DNA of 64,000 nucleotides from Lachnospiraceae bacterium (GTDB lineage: Bacteria; Bacillota; Clostridia; Lachnospirales; Lachnospiraceae): positions 1 to 64,000 of the forward strand of contig JAFZOW010000075.1 of assembly GCA_017552715.1 (NCBI GenBank), given 5' to 3'. The position numbers and the translations under genes are program-made. The notes below the pieces were generated by a model. That model searched no databases. It saw only the letters and a list, made by a program, of their open reading frames with translations, and was not told the origin of the DNA. This document shows, piece by piece, positions 45,361-53,903 of the stretch; the first letter of the stretch is position 1; the number at the start of each line of letters is the position of its first letter.

Positions 45361-46623
45361 ATGATGGAGTATGTAAGGAGAGCGATAGAGGATATAGTAA
45401 AACGATCTCAAAAGACATTTAAATGTGTATTGATCACCGGTGCGCGACAGACCGGAAAGTCTACGCTGCTCAGACATTTGTATCCCGGGGTAAAAGAAGT
45501 GTCTTTTGATGACCCTTTTATTGAGGAGCAGGCAAAAAACAATCCGGAGATGTTCATGTCTCTGAATGAACCGCCTGTATTTTTTGACGAAATACAATAT
45601 GTGCCATCTTTGTTCAGATATATAAAACGATCGTGTGACAACAATGATCGCAAGGGCCTGTTTTACATTTCGGGTTCTCAACCGTTTAAGTTAATGGACC
45701 TGGTATCCGATTCACTTGCGGGGCGCGCTGCAATCATCGAGCTTCCGCCTTTTTCTCTAAGGGAGATACTAACGAGCAGATTTGATAAGCCCTTTCTTCC
45801 GACCATGGAGTATGTAAAAGAGAGAAATAAAGATGCAGTAAAGCCTGGTAACATATGGAGCATTATTCATCGGGGAGGGTATCCGGAAATGCAGGATCCG
45901 GATATGGATTGGGCGATGTTCTTCTCCAGTTATGTTAAGACCTATTTAGAGAAGGATGTAAGAGAACTGACTGCTGTTCAGGATCTGGATGCTTTTCGCA
46001 GATTTATGGTGGCTTGTGCAGCAAGAACCGGTCAGATGCTGAACTATTCCAATTTAGCAGATGAAGTTGGCAAAGATGCAAATACCATAAAAAGCTGGAT
46101 CTCGGTTCTGGAGGCATCCGGCATCGTATATATTTTGGAACCGTTTTCCAACAGTGCATTAAAGCGAGTGATCAAAACACCGAAATTATACTTCAGGGAT
46201 ACAGGTCTGGCTGCGTATCTTACAAGATGGCTTACCCCGGAAACCCTTGCATTAGGGGCTATGAGTGGTGCTTTTTTTGAAACGTTCGTTATTTCTGAGA
46301 TATTAAAGAGCTATTCGAACAGAGGCCTGGATTACAGATATTTTGTTTCGTATTACAGGGGAAAGGATAAGAAAAGAATAAAAAAGGATGGAAAAGAAAT
46401 CCATGAGGAAGCGGAGATAGATTTTATCATCGAACAGGAAGGCGTGTTGTATCCGATCGAGATCAAACAGAGTGATTCAGCCACAGCCGATATGACTTCG
46501 GCTTTTCAGATATTAGATAAGATCCCCGAAAAGAAAAGGGGTACAGGAGCCGTCATATGTATGTGTTCAATGCCGGGCGCTCTCAGAGAAAATGTACTCC
46601 AGATCCCGTATTGGTATATCTGA
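45361..46623 (+). CDS. AAA_14/DUF4143 family ATPase
   Basis: 420 residues; two adjacent ATG codons with GGAGG 5 and 8 nt upstream. N-terminal P-loop domain with Walker A ITGARQTGKSTLL (about 26-38), Walker B PVFFDEIQYVP, sensor-like FYISGSQPFKLM, then a winged-helix/DUF4143 part with RFMVACAARTGQML, LADEVGKDANTIKSWI, YFRDTGLAAYL and a nuclease-like EIDFIIEQ...YPIEIKQS at the C-terminus. Such proteins occur in many copies in Clostridia and Bacteroides and their function is unsettled; an endonuclease-like end suggests a mobile or defence-linked role. Codon use is AT-rich compared with all neighbours, pointing to transfer. Cytoplasmic. Confidence 0.92.
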   Translation: MMEYVRRAIEDIVKRSQKTFKCVLITGARQTGKSTLLRHLYPGVKEVSFDDPFIEEQAKNNPEMFMSLNEPPVFFDEIQYVPSLFRYIKRSCDNNDRKGLFYISGSQPFKLMDLVSDSLAGRAAIIELPPFSLREILTSRFDKPFLPTMEYVKERNKDAVKPGNIWSIIHRGGYPEMQDPDMDWAMFFSSYVKTYLEKDVRELTAVQDLDAFRRFMVACAARTGQMLNYSNLADEVGKDANTIKSWISVLEASGIVYILEPFSNSALKRVIKTPKLYFRDTGLAAYLTRWLTPETLALGAMSGAFFETFVISEILKSYSNRGLDYRYFVSYYRGKDKKRIKKDGKEIHEEAEIDFIIEQEGVLYPIEIKQSDSATADMTSAFQILDKIPEKKRGTGAVICMCSMPGALRENVLQIPYWYI

Positions 46624-46625
46624 GA

Positions 46626-46655
46626 TTGATGTTGAGACCGGCAATCTGTTACAAT
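46626..46655 (+). promoter_or_regulatory. Possible promoter of the small membrane protein gene
   Basis: TTGATG (46626-46631), 18-bp spacer, TACAAT (46650-46655) preceded by TGT, 23 bp before the ATG at 46679. Confidence 0.45.
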
Positions 46656-46678
46656 GGTGCAAACGGAGGTGTACGACT

Positions 46679-47224
46679 ATGGATCTGAGAGATTTCAACC
46701 CGAATGAACCTACGGAAGAGCAGCGCCTTCTGCTGCGCAAGGTAAATGCCATACGCGGAGTGATCTCCGGGGCCCTGACCGCCGGTGTCTGTATATATGC
46801 CTTCTTTTCTCCTATGTTTGCGCGTTTTCGGGATACGGAGGATGAAGTATTTGAGCTTGCAGCTAACGGCATGCAGCTGATACTGATCATGTTCGCCGTG
46901 CTCGGTCTGCTGATCTTTCTGCGGAACCTCCTGACACTGATCATCATCTTCACCGGCAATGAATACAGCGCTTTCGGCGAAAAATATCTGGAACTTGCCG
47001 GTTTTCTGGAGAGCAATACCGGCCGACTGGCGAGTATCGTCATCAGCGTGATCATCACTGCCTTCGGTGCTTTTGCCATCGGCGGAGGTGCGGCGGGCCT
47101 TACGGAAGGGGATCCGATGGCTCTGTATATCGTAGCGGGCGTATTTATCGCAGCGGGTGTGGGAACGGCTGTCGTCAATCTGATCGGACTGATCCGCAGC
47201 ATACGCGAACGGGCACAGGCCTAA
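46679..47224 (+). CDS. Small four-span membrane protein of unknown function
   Basis: 181 residues from the ATG at 46679, chosen because GGAGG lies 8 nt upstream; 29 in-frame codons before it cover the promoter. Hydrophilic N-terminus (DLRDFNPNEPTEEQRLLL) and four hydrophobic segments at about 26-45, 62-90, 113-137 and 145-170. I do not recognise the family. GC content is back to the normal level, so it marks the right edge of the AT-rich segment. Its 3' end overlaps the convergent gene at 47221 by 4 bp. Confidence 0.72.
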   Translation: MDLRDFNPNEPTEEQRLLLRKVNAIRGVISGALTAGVCIYAFFSPMFARFRDTEDEVFELAANGMQLILIMFAVLGLLIFLRNLLTLIIIFTGNEYSAFGEKYLELAGFLESNTGRLASIVISVIITAFGAFAIGGGAAGLTEGDPMALYIVAGVFIAAGVGTAVVNLIGLIRSIRERAQA

Positions 47225-47601
47225 AACACATCCATCCCCGGGCCGCTGTCCAATAGCCGCACATACTTCTCCGGCTCCCGCTTCATCCGGGCCATAAAAA
47301 GGAAGCTGTCCAGTACCAGCGCATCCTTTGCGCATTCCGGAGAATTCTTCCCGATATCCTTGCTCACATCAAAGCGGCGAAGCTGGTAAAAATACACATC
47401 GGTAAGCCCGTAGCCTTCACAGCTGACTCCGTCATAGAGGCTTTTCTCGTCCAGATAATACATAAAAGCGCCCATCAGTCCGGCATCCTTAAGAAGTTCT
47501 TCCCACAGCTCTTCCCTGTAGGCTTCATCCCTTCCGCACAAAGCTGCCAGCTCTTTAAGGCGCTCATATGCTTTTACCCGTCTCGCATCAAATATGATCA
47601 T
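47221..47601 (-). CDS. Small hypothetical protein after folD
   Basis: 126 residues, mostly helical and soluble, rich in Tyr, Asp and Leu (for example EELWEELLKDAGLMGAFMYYL). The start ATG directly follows the folD stop (TAAATG), so it is translated with folD. I see no known motif. A role linked to the folate or other genes of this operon is possible but not supported by sequence. Confidence 0.72.
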   Translation of the reverse strand: MIIFDARRVKAYERLKELAALCGRDEAYREELWEELLKDAGLMGAFMYYLDEKSLYDGVSCEGYGLTDVYFYQLRRFDVSKDIGKNSPECAKDALVLDSFLFMARMKREPEKYVRLLDSGPGMDVF

Positions 47602-48453
47602 TTATCCCAGCCGTTTTTTTGCTGCTTCCACCACATGCTCCAGGAGCACGGAAGTGGTCACGCCTCCCACGCCGCCGGGAACCGGGGTGATGGCGGCCAC
47701 GCTGTCCTTTACTTCATCAAAACGCACATCGCCGCAGAGCTTTCCTTCCTCGTTCACATGGATGCCCACATCCAGCACCGTCTGGCCTTCTCCCAGACAT
47801 TCCGAACCCGCGATGCCTGCTTTCCCCGCAGCCACCACCACCAGCTCCGCTTCCCGCACCACGGAAGGCAGATCCTTTGTCTTTGTATGACAGATCGTCA
47901 CGGTGGCATTCCGCTGCATCAGCAGCATGGCAACAGGTCGTCCTATGACCAGGCTGCGGCCGATAACTGTACAGCGCTTTCCCGCGGGATCGATACCGTA
48001 ATGATCCAGGATGCGCAGGCAGGCATCGGCGGTGCAGGGCGCAAAGCCCAGGGCCTTGCCTGCGAACACTCCCGCCAGGGAGATATCCGTGATCCCGTCC
48101 ACATCCTTTTCGGGAGCCAGTGTGTTTACGATGAGGCTTTCATCAAACTGCTTCGGCAGCGGACGGAAGAGCAGTACGCCGTGGACACTGTCATCCTTAT
48201 TCAGTCGTTCTATAACGTCAAGCACTTCTTCCTGGGAAGCATCGGCGGGAAGCAGTACCTTCTCGTACTCCACCCCCAGGCTTTCGCAGCGCTTCACGGC
48301 ACCGCGCTCATACGAGATATCGTCCTCCCGCTCCCCCAGGCGCACGATGGCCAGCTTCGGGCTGATCCCCTTTGATCTCAGCTCTTCCGCATCTTTTTTT
48401 ATCTTTTCGTTTAAGGCAGCATTGACTTCCTTCGCCAGTAAAAGTTCAGACAT
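47602..48453 (-). CDS. folD: Methylenetetrahydrofolate dehydrogenase (FolD), cyclohydrolase lysine not seen
   Basis: 283 residues. Interconverts 5,10-methylene- and 5,10-methenyl-tetrahydrofolate with NAD(P). Seen: KDDSVHGVLLFRPLP, KDVDGIT, PCTADACLRIL, the nucleotide-site GRSLVIGRPVAMLL and C-terminal VPGGVGGVTTSVLL. At the site of the catalytic lysine (YxxxK, Lys56 of the human enzyme) the sequence is SYERGAVKRC, with Ala at the lysine position. That form is known to me from Clostridia that also carry FchA, so the cyclohydrolase step may depend on the neighbouring fchA. Start ATG with AAAGGAG, overlapping the fchA frame by 8 bp. Confidence 0.93.
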   Translation of the reverse strand: MSELLLAKEVNAALNEKIKKDAEELRSKGISPKLAIVRLGEREDDISYERGAVKRCESLGVEYEKVLLPADASQEEVLDVIERLNKDDSVHGVLLFRPLPKQFDESLIVNTLAPEKDVDGITDISLAGVFAGKALGFAPCTADACLRILDHYGIDPAGKRCTVIGRSLVIGRPVAMLLMQRNATVTICHTKTKDLPSVVREAELVVVAAGKAGIAGSECLGEGQTVLDVGIHVNEEGKLCGDVRFDEVKDSVAAITPVPGGVGGVTTSVLLEHVVEAAKKRLG

Positions 48454-49077
48454 ACAGCTCTCCTTTCACCTTTTCATACAGCTGATCCGCCTTCCGGCAG
48501 GGGCCTTCCAGCAGGGCATTGCACTCTTTGTTGAGGCGCTCCGCCTCCTCCCGGTCCTTCATGAGCTTTGTATTGATAAAGACGTTCAGTGCAGCTCCCC
48601 GCATGGCCGCCGCGGCAAAGCTTGCCGCCACCCCGGCATCGGAAAGGGCCAGACGGCTGCCTTTTTCGGCAAAGACTTCCAGCAGTTCAACTCCGGCTGC
48701 CGCACTGCGCAGGATCTCCATGGGCACGCCGCGGCTTCCTTCAGGGCAGCCTCCATGACCTCTTCCTTCCGGGCCTGCTGCTCCGGTGTTTCCTTCGGCA
48801 GGGAATAGGCTGCCGCCAGCGGAGCAAAAGCCTCCGCATCCGCATCGATGAGGCCCAGGAGCTTATCCTGCAGGGCCGTGATCCTCTCTTTCAGGGAAAG
48901 GATCTCCTCCTCCACATCCGCATACTTCTTTTTCCCCACAGTCAGGCTGCCCACCATATTGCCCAGGGCACAGGAAAGGGCACCCAGCAGGGCGGATGCG
49001 CCGCCGCCTCCCGGGACCGGATCTTTGCCCGCCAGACGGGATACGAATTCTTCACAGCTCAGTTTTGTAAATTCCAT
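48446..49077 (-). pseudogene. fchA: Frameshifted methenyltetrahydrofolate cyclohydrolase (FchA/FTCD_C family)
   Basis: The N-terminal part (from ATG 49077, GGAG 9 nt upstream) has the family motif PVPGGGGASALLGAL and helices up to ALKEAAA. The rest (EILRSAAAGVELLEVF to NVFINTKLMKD and the end at 48446) continues in another frame. The break is near 48726-48730, in GCGGCGTGCCCATGG; one extra G there would restore an unbroken protein of about 210 residues, the normal length. Either a real one-base deletion or a sequencing/assembly error. FchA makes 10-formyl-THF from methenyl-THF as a soluble dimer. Position before folD fits the one-carbon pathway, and folD lacks the usual cyclohydrolase lysine, so loss of fchA would matter. 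Confidence 0.85.
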
Positions 49078-49094
49078 ACTGTTATTCTCCGTTT

Positions 49095-49940
49095 TTATTT
49101 TTCCAATACCAGGATCTCTCCGGGCTCCAGGATGATACGCCCCTCCGCCTCAAAGCGCTCCGCCACGCTGCGGTCAAAGCCGGCGGTATTATCGGAGGGC
49201 ACCATGTGATAGGGGATGCTGTGGGCAGCACCCACCAGCGCAGCGCAGCGGGAGGCTTCCTCCATGCCCATATTGTAAACTCCGTCACAGCAGAAGAAGG
49301 CGTAATCGATATCCTTAAGCTCCTTCATCTGCCCGGTCTCGGAGGTGTCGCCCGAGATATAGAGCCGCACCCCGTCGGAAAAAGTCAGCACATAACCCAC
49401 GCAGTTCTTAATGCTGTGATTGGCGTTATTGCCGGCTTCCACCGCTTCGATCTGTACGCCGGCTTCCTCAGAGCTCTGATGGCTGCCGCCGGCCAGGGCT
49501 TCCTTTTCCGTGATGATCACGCAGTCCTCGCTGCGCACGCTCACCTTATCCATATCCGCATGATCGTAATGGGAATGGGTGCGCAGGATCAGATCCGCCG
49601 GCTGATCGTAAGCATTGCCGAAGAAGGGATCCACATAAATAAACTTTCCCTCCGCCGTCTTTATACGCAGGCTGGCATGCCCCAGATAGAGCAGCTCTGC
49701 CGGGGAAGGAGCGGCTTCTTCCGCTTCCGTGGGGAGTGCTTCCTCCGGCTCTTCCGGAGTGGGTGTTTCCACTGCAGGCTGCGCCTCTCCGGCTGTGGGA
49801 GTTACAGGCGCTTCCTCCGGCGTGGGGGTCTGTACGATCCTCGGTCCGCCGCTCGCCTCCGGTACGATCGTCGTCTTCCCGCAGGCTGCCAGGGCAAAGC
49901 CAAACAGCAGAGTCCAAAGAATAAAGCGGATCCTCTTCAT
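49095..49940 (-). CDS. Lipoprotein with metallo-beta-lactamase fold (UlaG-like hydrolase)
   Basis: 281 residues. Lipoprotein signal with lipobox ALAAC near residue 20, then a Pro/Thr/Glu-rich spacer of about 65 residues (TPTPEE repeats), then an MBL fold: LYLGHASLRIKT, metal motif THSHYDHADMD, SGDTSETGQMKEL and IPYHMVPSDN near the end. Expected outside the cytoplasmic membrane. The substrate is unknown; UlaG-like enzymes act on lactones or phosphodiesters. ATG with GGAGG. It lies 3 bp after the NAD(P)HX repair gene and 17 bp before fchA in the same operon. Confidence 0.87.
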   Translation of the reverse strand: MKRIRFILWTLLFGFALAACGKTTIVPEASGGPRIVQTPTPEEAPVTPTAGEAQPAVETPTPEEPEEALPTEAEEAAPSPAELLYLGHASLRIKTAEGKFIYVDPFFGNAYDQPADLILRTHSHYDHADMDKVSVRSEDCVIITEKEALAGGSHQSSEEAGVQIEAVEAGNNANHSIKNCVGYVLTFSDGVRLYISGDTSETGQMKELKDIDYAFFCCDGVYNMGMEEASRCAALVGAAHSIPYHMVPSDNTAGFDRSVAERFEAEGRIILEPGEILVLEK

Positions 49941-49943
49941 TTC

Positions 49944-51431
49944 CTACCTCCGTATCTCCAGGGCATCGATCAGGGCCGAAGCCGTGACGGCAGCCTTCCC
50001 GTGAAGTTCCGCCGCTTCGTCTCCGCAATGGGCATGCAGGGAAACACCGAAGGCTGCGGCTTCCAAAGGGCTTTCGCATACACAGAGCAGCGCCCCTATG
50101 ATACCCGCCAGCACATCCCCGCTGCCTGCGGTAGCCATGCCGTCATTTCCTTCCGTATTGTAGTAAAGCTTTATACCGTCGCTGACCACCGTGGTGGCGG
50201 ATTTGGCCACCAGTATGCAGCCGTACTCCGCTGCCAGCGCCTTCAGCGCATCCGCATCCTGCATATCCGTTCCGGGAAAGAGCCTTGCAAATTCCCCGGG
50301 ATGGGGAGTGAGCACGACAGGGCAGCCCCTTGCGGCCCTCTCCTTCAGAAAACTCTTATCCTTTGCCAGGGCATTCAGGCCGTCGGCGTCGATGAGCACG
50401 GGTCCCTTCCATAGCATCAGCTCCCTGCGCTCAAGCCAGGATGCCGCCGCCGCACCGCAGCCGCAGCCCAGTACCAGGGCATCCGCCCAGTCCAAAGCTT
50501 TTTTCAGTTCCTCTTCCCCGCAGTCCTCGGCTGCCAGGAACATGGCCTCCGGCACGCTTCCGATCATCAGTTCCCGGTTGGCTGCCGGGCTTATGATGCG
50601 CACCATCCCCGCACCGCTGTATAATACGGAACGGGCATTCAGAATCCCGGCTCCGGGCATCCCTTCCGAGCCGCTGATGCAGAGCACCTTGCCGAAGCTT
50701 CCCTTATGTCCCAGGATATCCCGCTCCGGAAGCCGTTTCTTTACTTCTTCCCAGTGCAGCAGGCTCTCCTGCGGGAGCGTCTCCTCCATGGCACCGATGG
50801 GACAGATCTTCACTTTCCCGCAGTAATGCCGTCCTTCCCCCAGGAGCATGCCCCTCTTAAAGGCCGTAAAGCTCACGGTCAGATCGGCACATACAGCCAC
50901 AGGCTGGGGACGGCCGCTGTCACTGTTAAGGCCGGTGGGGATATCTATGGCGATCACCATACGCCCTTCTTCCCGGCGGGCAGCGTTCAGCTGTTCAAGC
51001 ACAGCCTGATAGCGCTCATCCAGGGGGCGGGACAGGCCTATGCCCAGCATGGCATCCACGGCAATGTCCCAGTCAGGGAGTTTATCCGGAAGTTCTTCGA
51101 TCCGCAGCCCCAGCCTTTCAAGTATCCCGGCCTGGGTCCGCCACTCTTCCGTGGCGTGTTCCTTATTTCCCGTGCAGATCACCCGGGTATGTACATCCTT
51201 CCGCTCCGTCAGAAAACGGGCCAGTGCCAGACCGTCTGCCCCGTTATTGCCCGTTCCGGAAAGGATCAGCACACGCTTTTCCTTCTGCTCCATGGCATCC
51301 AGACGGGTGCAGAGGCTCTCATAGACCGAGAGAGCCGCCCTTTCCATCAGAAGAAGGGACGGTACCGTCCCATCCTTCATCAGTCTCTGTTCATATTCCT
51401 TTACGGCTGCTGCCGAAGCTACGCTGTACAT
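49944..51431 (-). CDS. nnr: Bifunctional NAD(P)HX epimerase/dehydratase
   Basis: 495 residues. N-terminal YjeF_N epimerase (about 1-215) with LSGTGNNGADGLALARFL and VIAIDIPTGLNSDSG. C-terminal ribokinase-like dehydratase (about 230-495) with GHKGSFGKVLCISGS, VLTPHPGEFARLF and TAGSGDVLAGIIGALL. It repairs hydrated NADH and NADPH using ADP or ATP. The start is 5 bp after ptsI ends; the ribosome site is weak, so translation is probably coupled. Confidence 0.95.
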   Translation of the reverse strand: MYSVASAAAVKEYEQRLMKDGTVPSLLLMERAALSVYESLCTRLDAMEQKEKRVLILSGTGNNGADGLALARFLTERKDVHTRVICTGNKEHATEEWRTQAGILERLGLRIEELPDKLPDWDIAVDAMLGIGLSRPLDERYQAVLEQLNAARREEGRMVIAIDIPTGLNSDSGRPQPVAVCADLTVSFTAFKRGMLLGEGRHYCGKVKICPIGAMEETLPQESLLHWEEVKKRLPERDILGHKGSFGKVLCISGSEGMPGAGILNARSVLYSGAGMVRIISPAANRELMIGSVPEAMFLAAEDCGEEELKKALDWADALVLGCGCGAAAASWLERRELMLWKGPVLIDADGLNALAKDKSFLKERAARGCPVVLTPHPGEFARLFPGTDMQDADALKALAAEYGCILVAKSATTVVSDGIKLYYNTEGNDGMATAGSGDVLAGIIGALLCVCESPLEAAAFGVSLHAHCGDEAAELHGKAAVTASALIDALEIRR

Positions 51432-51436
51432 ACGTT

Positions 51437-53047
51437 TTAATCCAGATGGATCACTTCGTTCCGCAGGGGCAGGATATAAGCGGGAATGACCGAAAGCTCA
51501 TCCACGCCGTATTCCAGAAAGGCTCTGGTGAGTTCCGTATCCGCCGCCAGTTCCCCGCAGACCCCCACGGGTATACCTGCCGCGTGGCCGTTCTCCACGG
51601 TCATGCGGATGAGGGAGAGCACTGCGGGATGATGAGGGTCATATACATGATCCAGCTTCACATTCCCACGGTCCGCCGCCAGGGTATACTGGGTCAGGTC
51701 GTTGGTCCCTACGCTGAAATAATCCGCTTCCTTCGCCAGCTCGCCGCTGATGAGGGCCGCGGCCGGTGTCTCGATCACAACACCCAGTTCCACATCTTCC
51801 TTATAAGGGATCCCGGCTTCCTTCAGTTCGGCCTTGATCTCCTCCACATGCTGCTTGCACTGACGGAACTCCTCCATGGAAACGATCATGGGGAACATGA
51901 TCACCGGATTCCCGAAGGCGGAAGCCCGTAGTATAGCGCGCAGCTGCGTACGGAAGATATCGGGCTGATCCAGACAGATGCGTATGCCGCGATAGCCCAT
52001 GGCGGGATTCTCCTCACGGCCGATGCGGAAATAGGCCGCCTGCTTGTCGGCCCCCAGATCCAGGGTACGTATCACCACCCGCTTTCCTTCCATGCGCTGC
52101 AGCACATCCTTATATACGGCGAACTGCTCTTCCTCGGAGGGGAAGCCGTCGCTCTTAAGATACAGAAATTCGCTGCGGAAAAGCCCTATGCCTTCGGCTC
52201 CGTTTTCCAATGCCTCGGACACATCCTCCACGCCGCCTATGTTGGCGCAGATTTGGATGCGCCGCCCGCCCTTTGTAAGGGTCTCACGGTCCTTGAGGAG
52301 CTGCATCTCCTTTTCCAGAGCCTCGTCGGCGAGCCGCTGCTTTTCCATCTCTTCCGTCAGTGTCTTGTCCGGATCGATGGTGAGCATGCCGGAATGTCCG
52401 TCCACGATGGCCTTAAGGCCGTTCCACTTTTTATCGATCTCGATACCGCTGATGGCGGGAAGCTTCATGGTACGGGCCAGGATGGCCGCATGGGAATCGG
52501 CTGAGCCCAGATAGGTTACGATGCCCAGCAGTTTGGAACGGTCGAAGCGCATGGTCTCGGAAGGGGTGAGTTCCTCCGCCACCAGGATCACCGGCTCTTT
52601 CGGCCCGTCCTCTTCCTGGCCGCCGCCCAGTATGCGTAAGAGCAGCCCGGACACATCCTTCACATCCGTGCTGCGGGCTTTCAGATAGGGATCCTCCATG
52701 CGGGAAAAGCGCCCCGCAAAGTGCTCGCCTGCTGCCGCCACCGCAGATTCCACGCTCAGCTTTTCCGAATTGATGACCCCGGACACATAAGCATTGAAAT
52801 CCTCATCGTCCAGCATGGTCTGCTGAGCTTCAAAGATGGCCGCACTCTCCAGCCCCAGCTCCCGCTGTGCATGGTCATGCAGGTCCTTGAGCTGCTTGCG
52901 GGCCTTGTTCTTGGCATCCGCAAAGCGCAGCAGCTCCGCCACCGAATCCGCCGCGGGACGCCTCTGCTTCTGCTCCTTCTTCTCGTAAAAGAAGACAGGC
53001 CCCATGGCGATGCCTTTTTCGATCCCTTTTCCTTTGTACTGTTTCAT
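51437..53047 (-). CDS. ptsI: Phosphoenolpyruvate-protein phosphotransferase (PTS enzyme I)
   Basis: 536 residues from the ATG at 53047 (GGGGG 6 nt upstream); 12 earlier in-frame codons are not conserved in style. Enzyme I passes phosphate from PEP to HPr. The active-site His is in GSADSHAAILARTMKLP; the PEP barrel has EGIGLFRSEFLYL, GYRGIRICL and the Cys loop GVCGELAAD. It is slightly short for the family, but every expected motif is present. No ptsH (HPr) gene is next to it. Operon: HAD phosphatase (68 bp upstream), then nnr. Confidence 0.95.
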   Translation of the reverse strand: MKQYKGKGIEKGIAMGPVFFYEKKEQKQRRPAADSVAELLRFADAKNKARKQLKDLHDHAQRELGLESAAIFEAQQTMLDDEDFNAYVSGVINSEKLSVESAVAAAGEHFAGRFSRMEDPYLKARSTDVKDVSGLLLRILGGGQEEDGPKEPVILVAEELTPSETMRFDRSKLLGIVTYLGSADSHAAILARTMKLPAISGIEIDKKWNGLKAIVDGHSGMLTIDPDKTLTEEMEKQRLADEALEKEMQLLKDRETLTKGGRRIQICANIGGVEDVSEALENGAEGIGLFRSEFLYLKSDGFPSEEEQFAVYKDVLQRMEGKRVVIRTLDLGADKQAAYFRIGREENPAMGYRGIRICLDQPDIFRTQLRAILRASAFGNPVIMFPMIVSMEEFRQCKQHVEEIKAELKEAGIPYKEDVELGVVIETPAAALISGELAKEADYFSVGTNDLTQYTLAADRGNVKLDHVYDPHHPAVLSLIRMTVENGHAAGIPVGVCGELAADTELTRAFLEYGVDELSVIPAYILPLRNEVIHLD

Positions 53048-53115
53048 GCTATACCCCCGTATTATCCGTATCCTGTCTTTCATCCGCCGCTCTGCCGGAT
53101 AAAGGGCAGGATCCC

Positions 53116-53751
53116 TTATTTTACTTTTTCCATCAGAGCGGGCAGTTCCTCAAAAGCTTCGATACGGTAATCCGCATCCTTCACTTTACCAAAGCCGTAG
53201 GAAGCGTGGATAAAGGGGATGCCGGCATAATGGGCCGCATCGCAGTCCCCCTGGATATCCCCCACATAAAAGGCCCGCTCAAGCCCGTCCCGGACCAGGA
53301 GCTGCCTGATATTCTCTCCCTTGCTCAGCTTCAGAGTGCCGTAATCCGAATGGTCACGGAAGTATCCCCCCAGCCTGTGATATTCCAGAAAAGCCTCGAT
53401 ATAACCCTTCTGGCAGTTACTGACGATGGCCAGGAAATACTTTTCGGAAAGCTCCTTAAGAGTCTCCTCCAGCTTCGGCATCAGCTTTCCGCCGTGCTGC
53501 CGTATGTAATCATTTTCATGATCCGTGCAGAGCTTCATCAGCTCCAGGGCCCGCTCCTTCGGCACGGTATCGAAATACTCGTACGCGATCTGATCCATGG
53601 TCTTGCCCATCAGACCCATCATATCCTCAACCGTTCCCTGCCTGTGAAAATCGGGCAGCGTGGCGATCACCTCATTCCAGGAGCTTACCACCGCCTCCGA
53701 ACTGTCCCATAAAGTCCCGTCCAGATCGAACAGGATCGCTGTTTTCTCCAT
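53116..53751 (-). CDS. HAD-superfamily phosphatase (phosphoglycolate phosphatase-like)
   Basis: 211 residues from the ATG at 53751 (GAGAGG upstream; the ten codons before it overlap the promoter). Motif I FDLDGTLWDSS, motif II VSNCQ, motif III Lys in LKLSKGENI, motif IV YVGDIQGDCDAAHYAG. A helical cap between motifs I and II marks subfamily IA. Substrate not readable. First gene of the ptsI-nnr operon. Confidence 0.9.
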   Translation of the reverse strand: MEKTAILFDLDGTLWDSSEAVVSSWNEVIATLPDFHRQGTVEDMMGLMGKTMDQIAYEYFDTVPKERALELMKLCTDHENDYIRQHGGKLMPKLEETLKELSEKYFLAIVSNCQKGYIEAFLEYHRLGGYFRDHSDYGTLKLSKGENIRQLLVRDGLERAFYVGDIQGDCDAAHYAGIPFIHASYGFGKVKDADYRIEAFEELPALMEKVK

Positions 53752-53769
53752 ATCAACACCTCTCTCGGG

Positions 53770-53798
53770 ATTATACCACATACGGTTTGAATTTCATA
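53770..53798 (-). promoter_or_regulatory. Promoter of the HAD-ptsI-nnr operon
   Basis: Minus strand TATGAA (53798..53793), 17-bp spacer, TATAAT (53775..53770) preceded by TGG (extended -10), 18 bp before the start codon. Confidence 0.6.
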
Positions 53799-53815
53799 CC
53801 GCTTTATCTTATAAT
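53787..53815 (+). promoter_or_regulatory. Promoter of the ABC-class ATPase gene
   Basis: TTGAAT (53787-53792), 17-bp spacer, TATAAT (53810-53815). It overlaps the divergent -35 and leaves an 80-nt leader before the ATG at 53904. Confidence 0.75.
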
Positions 53816-53903
53816 GTTCTAATGTTCGCCGGGGTCGCGAGAGTGCGAAGCATAAAGCGATCCGCAGGCATCATATTGTTGTCAGATCACCGGAGGAATG
53901 ATC

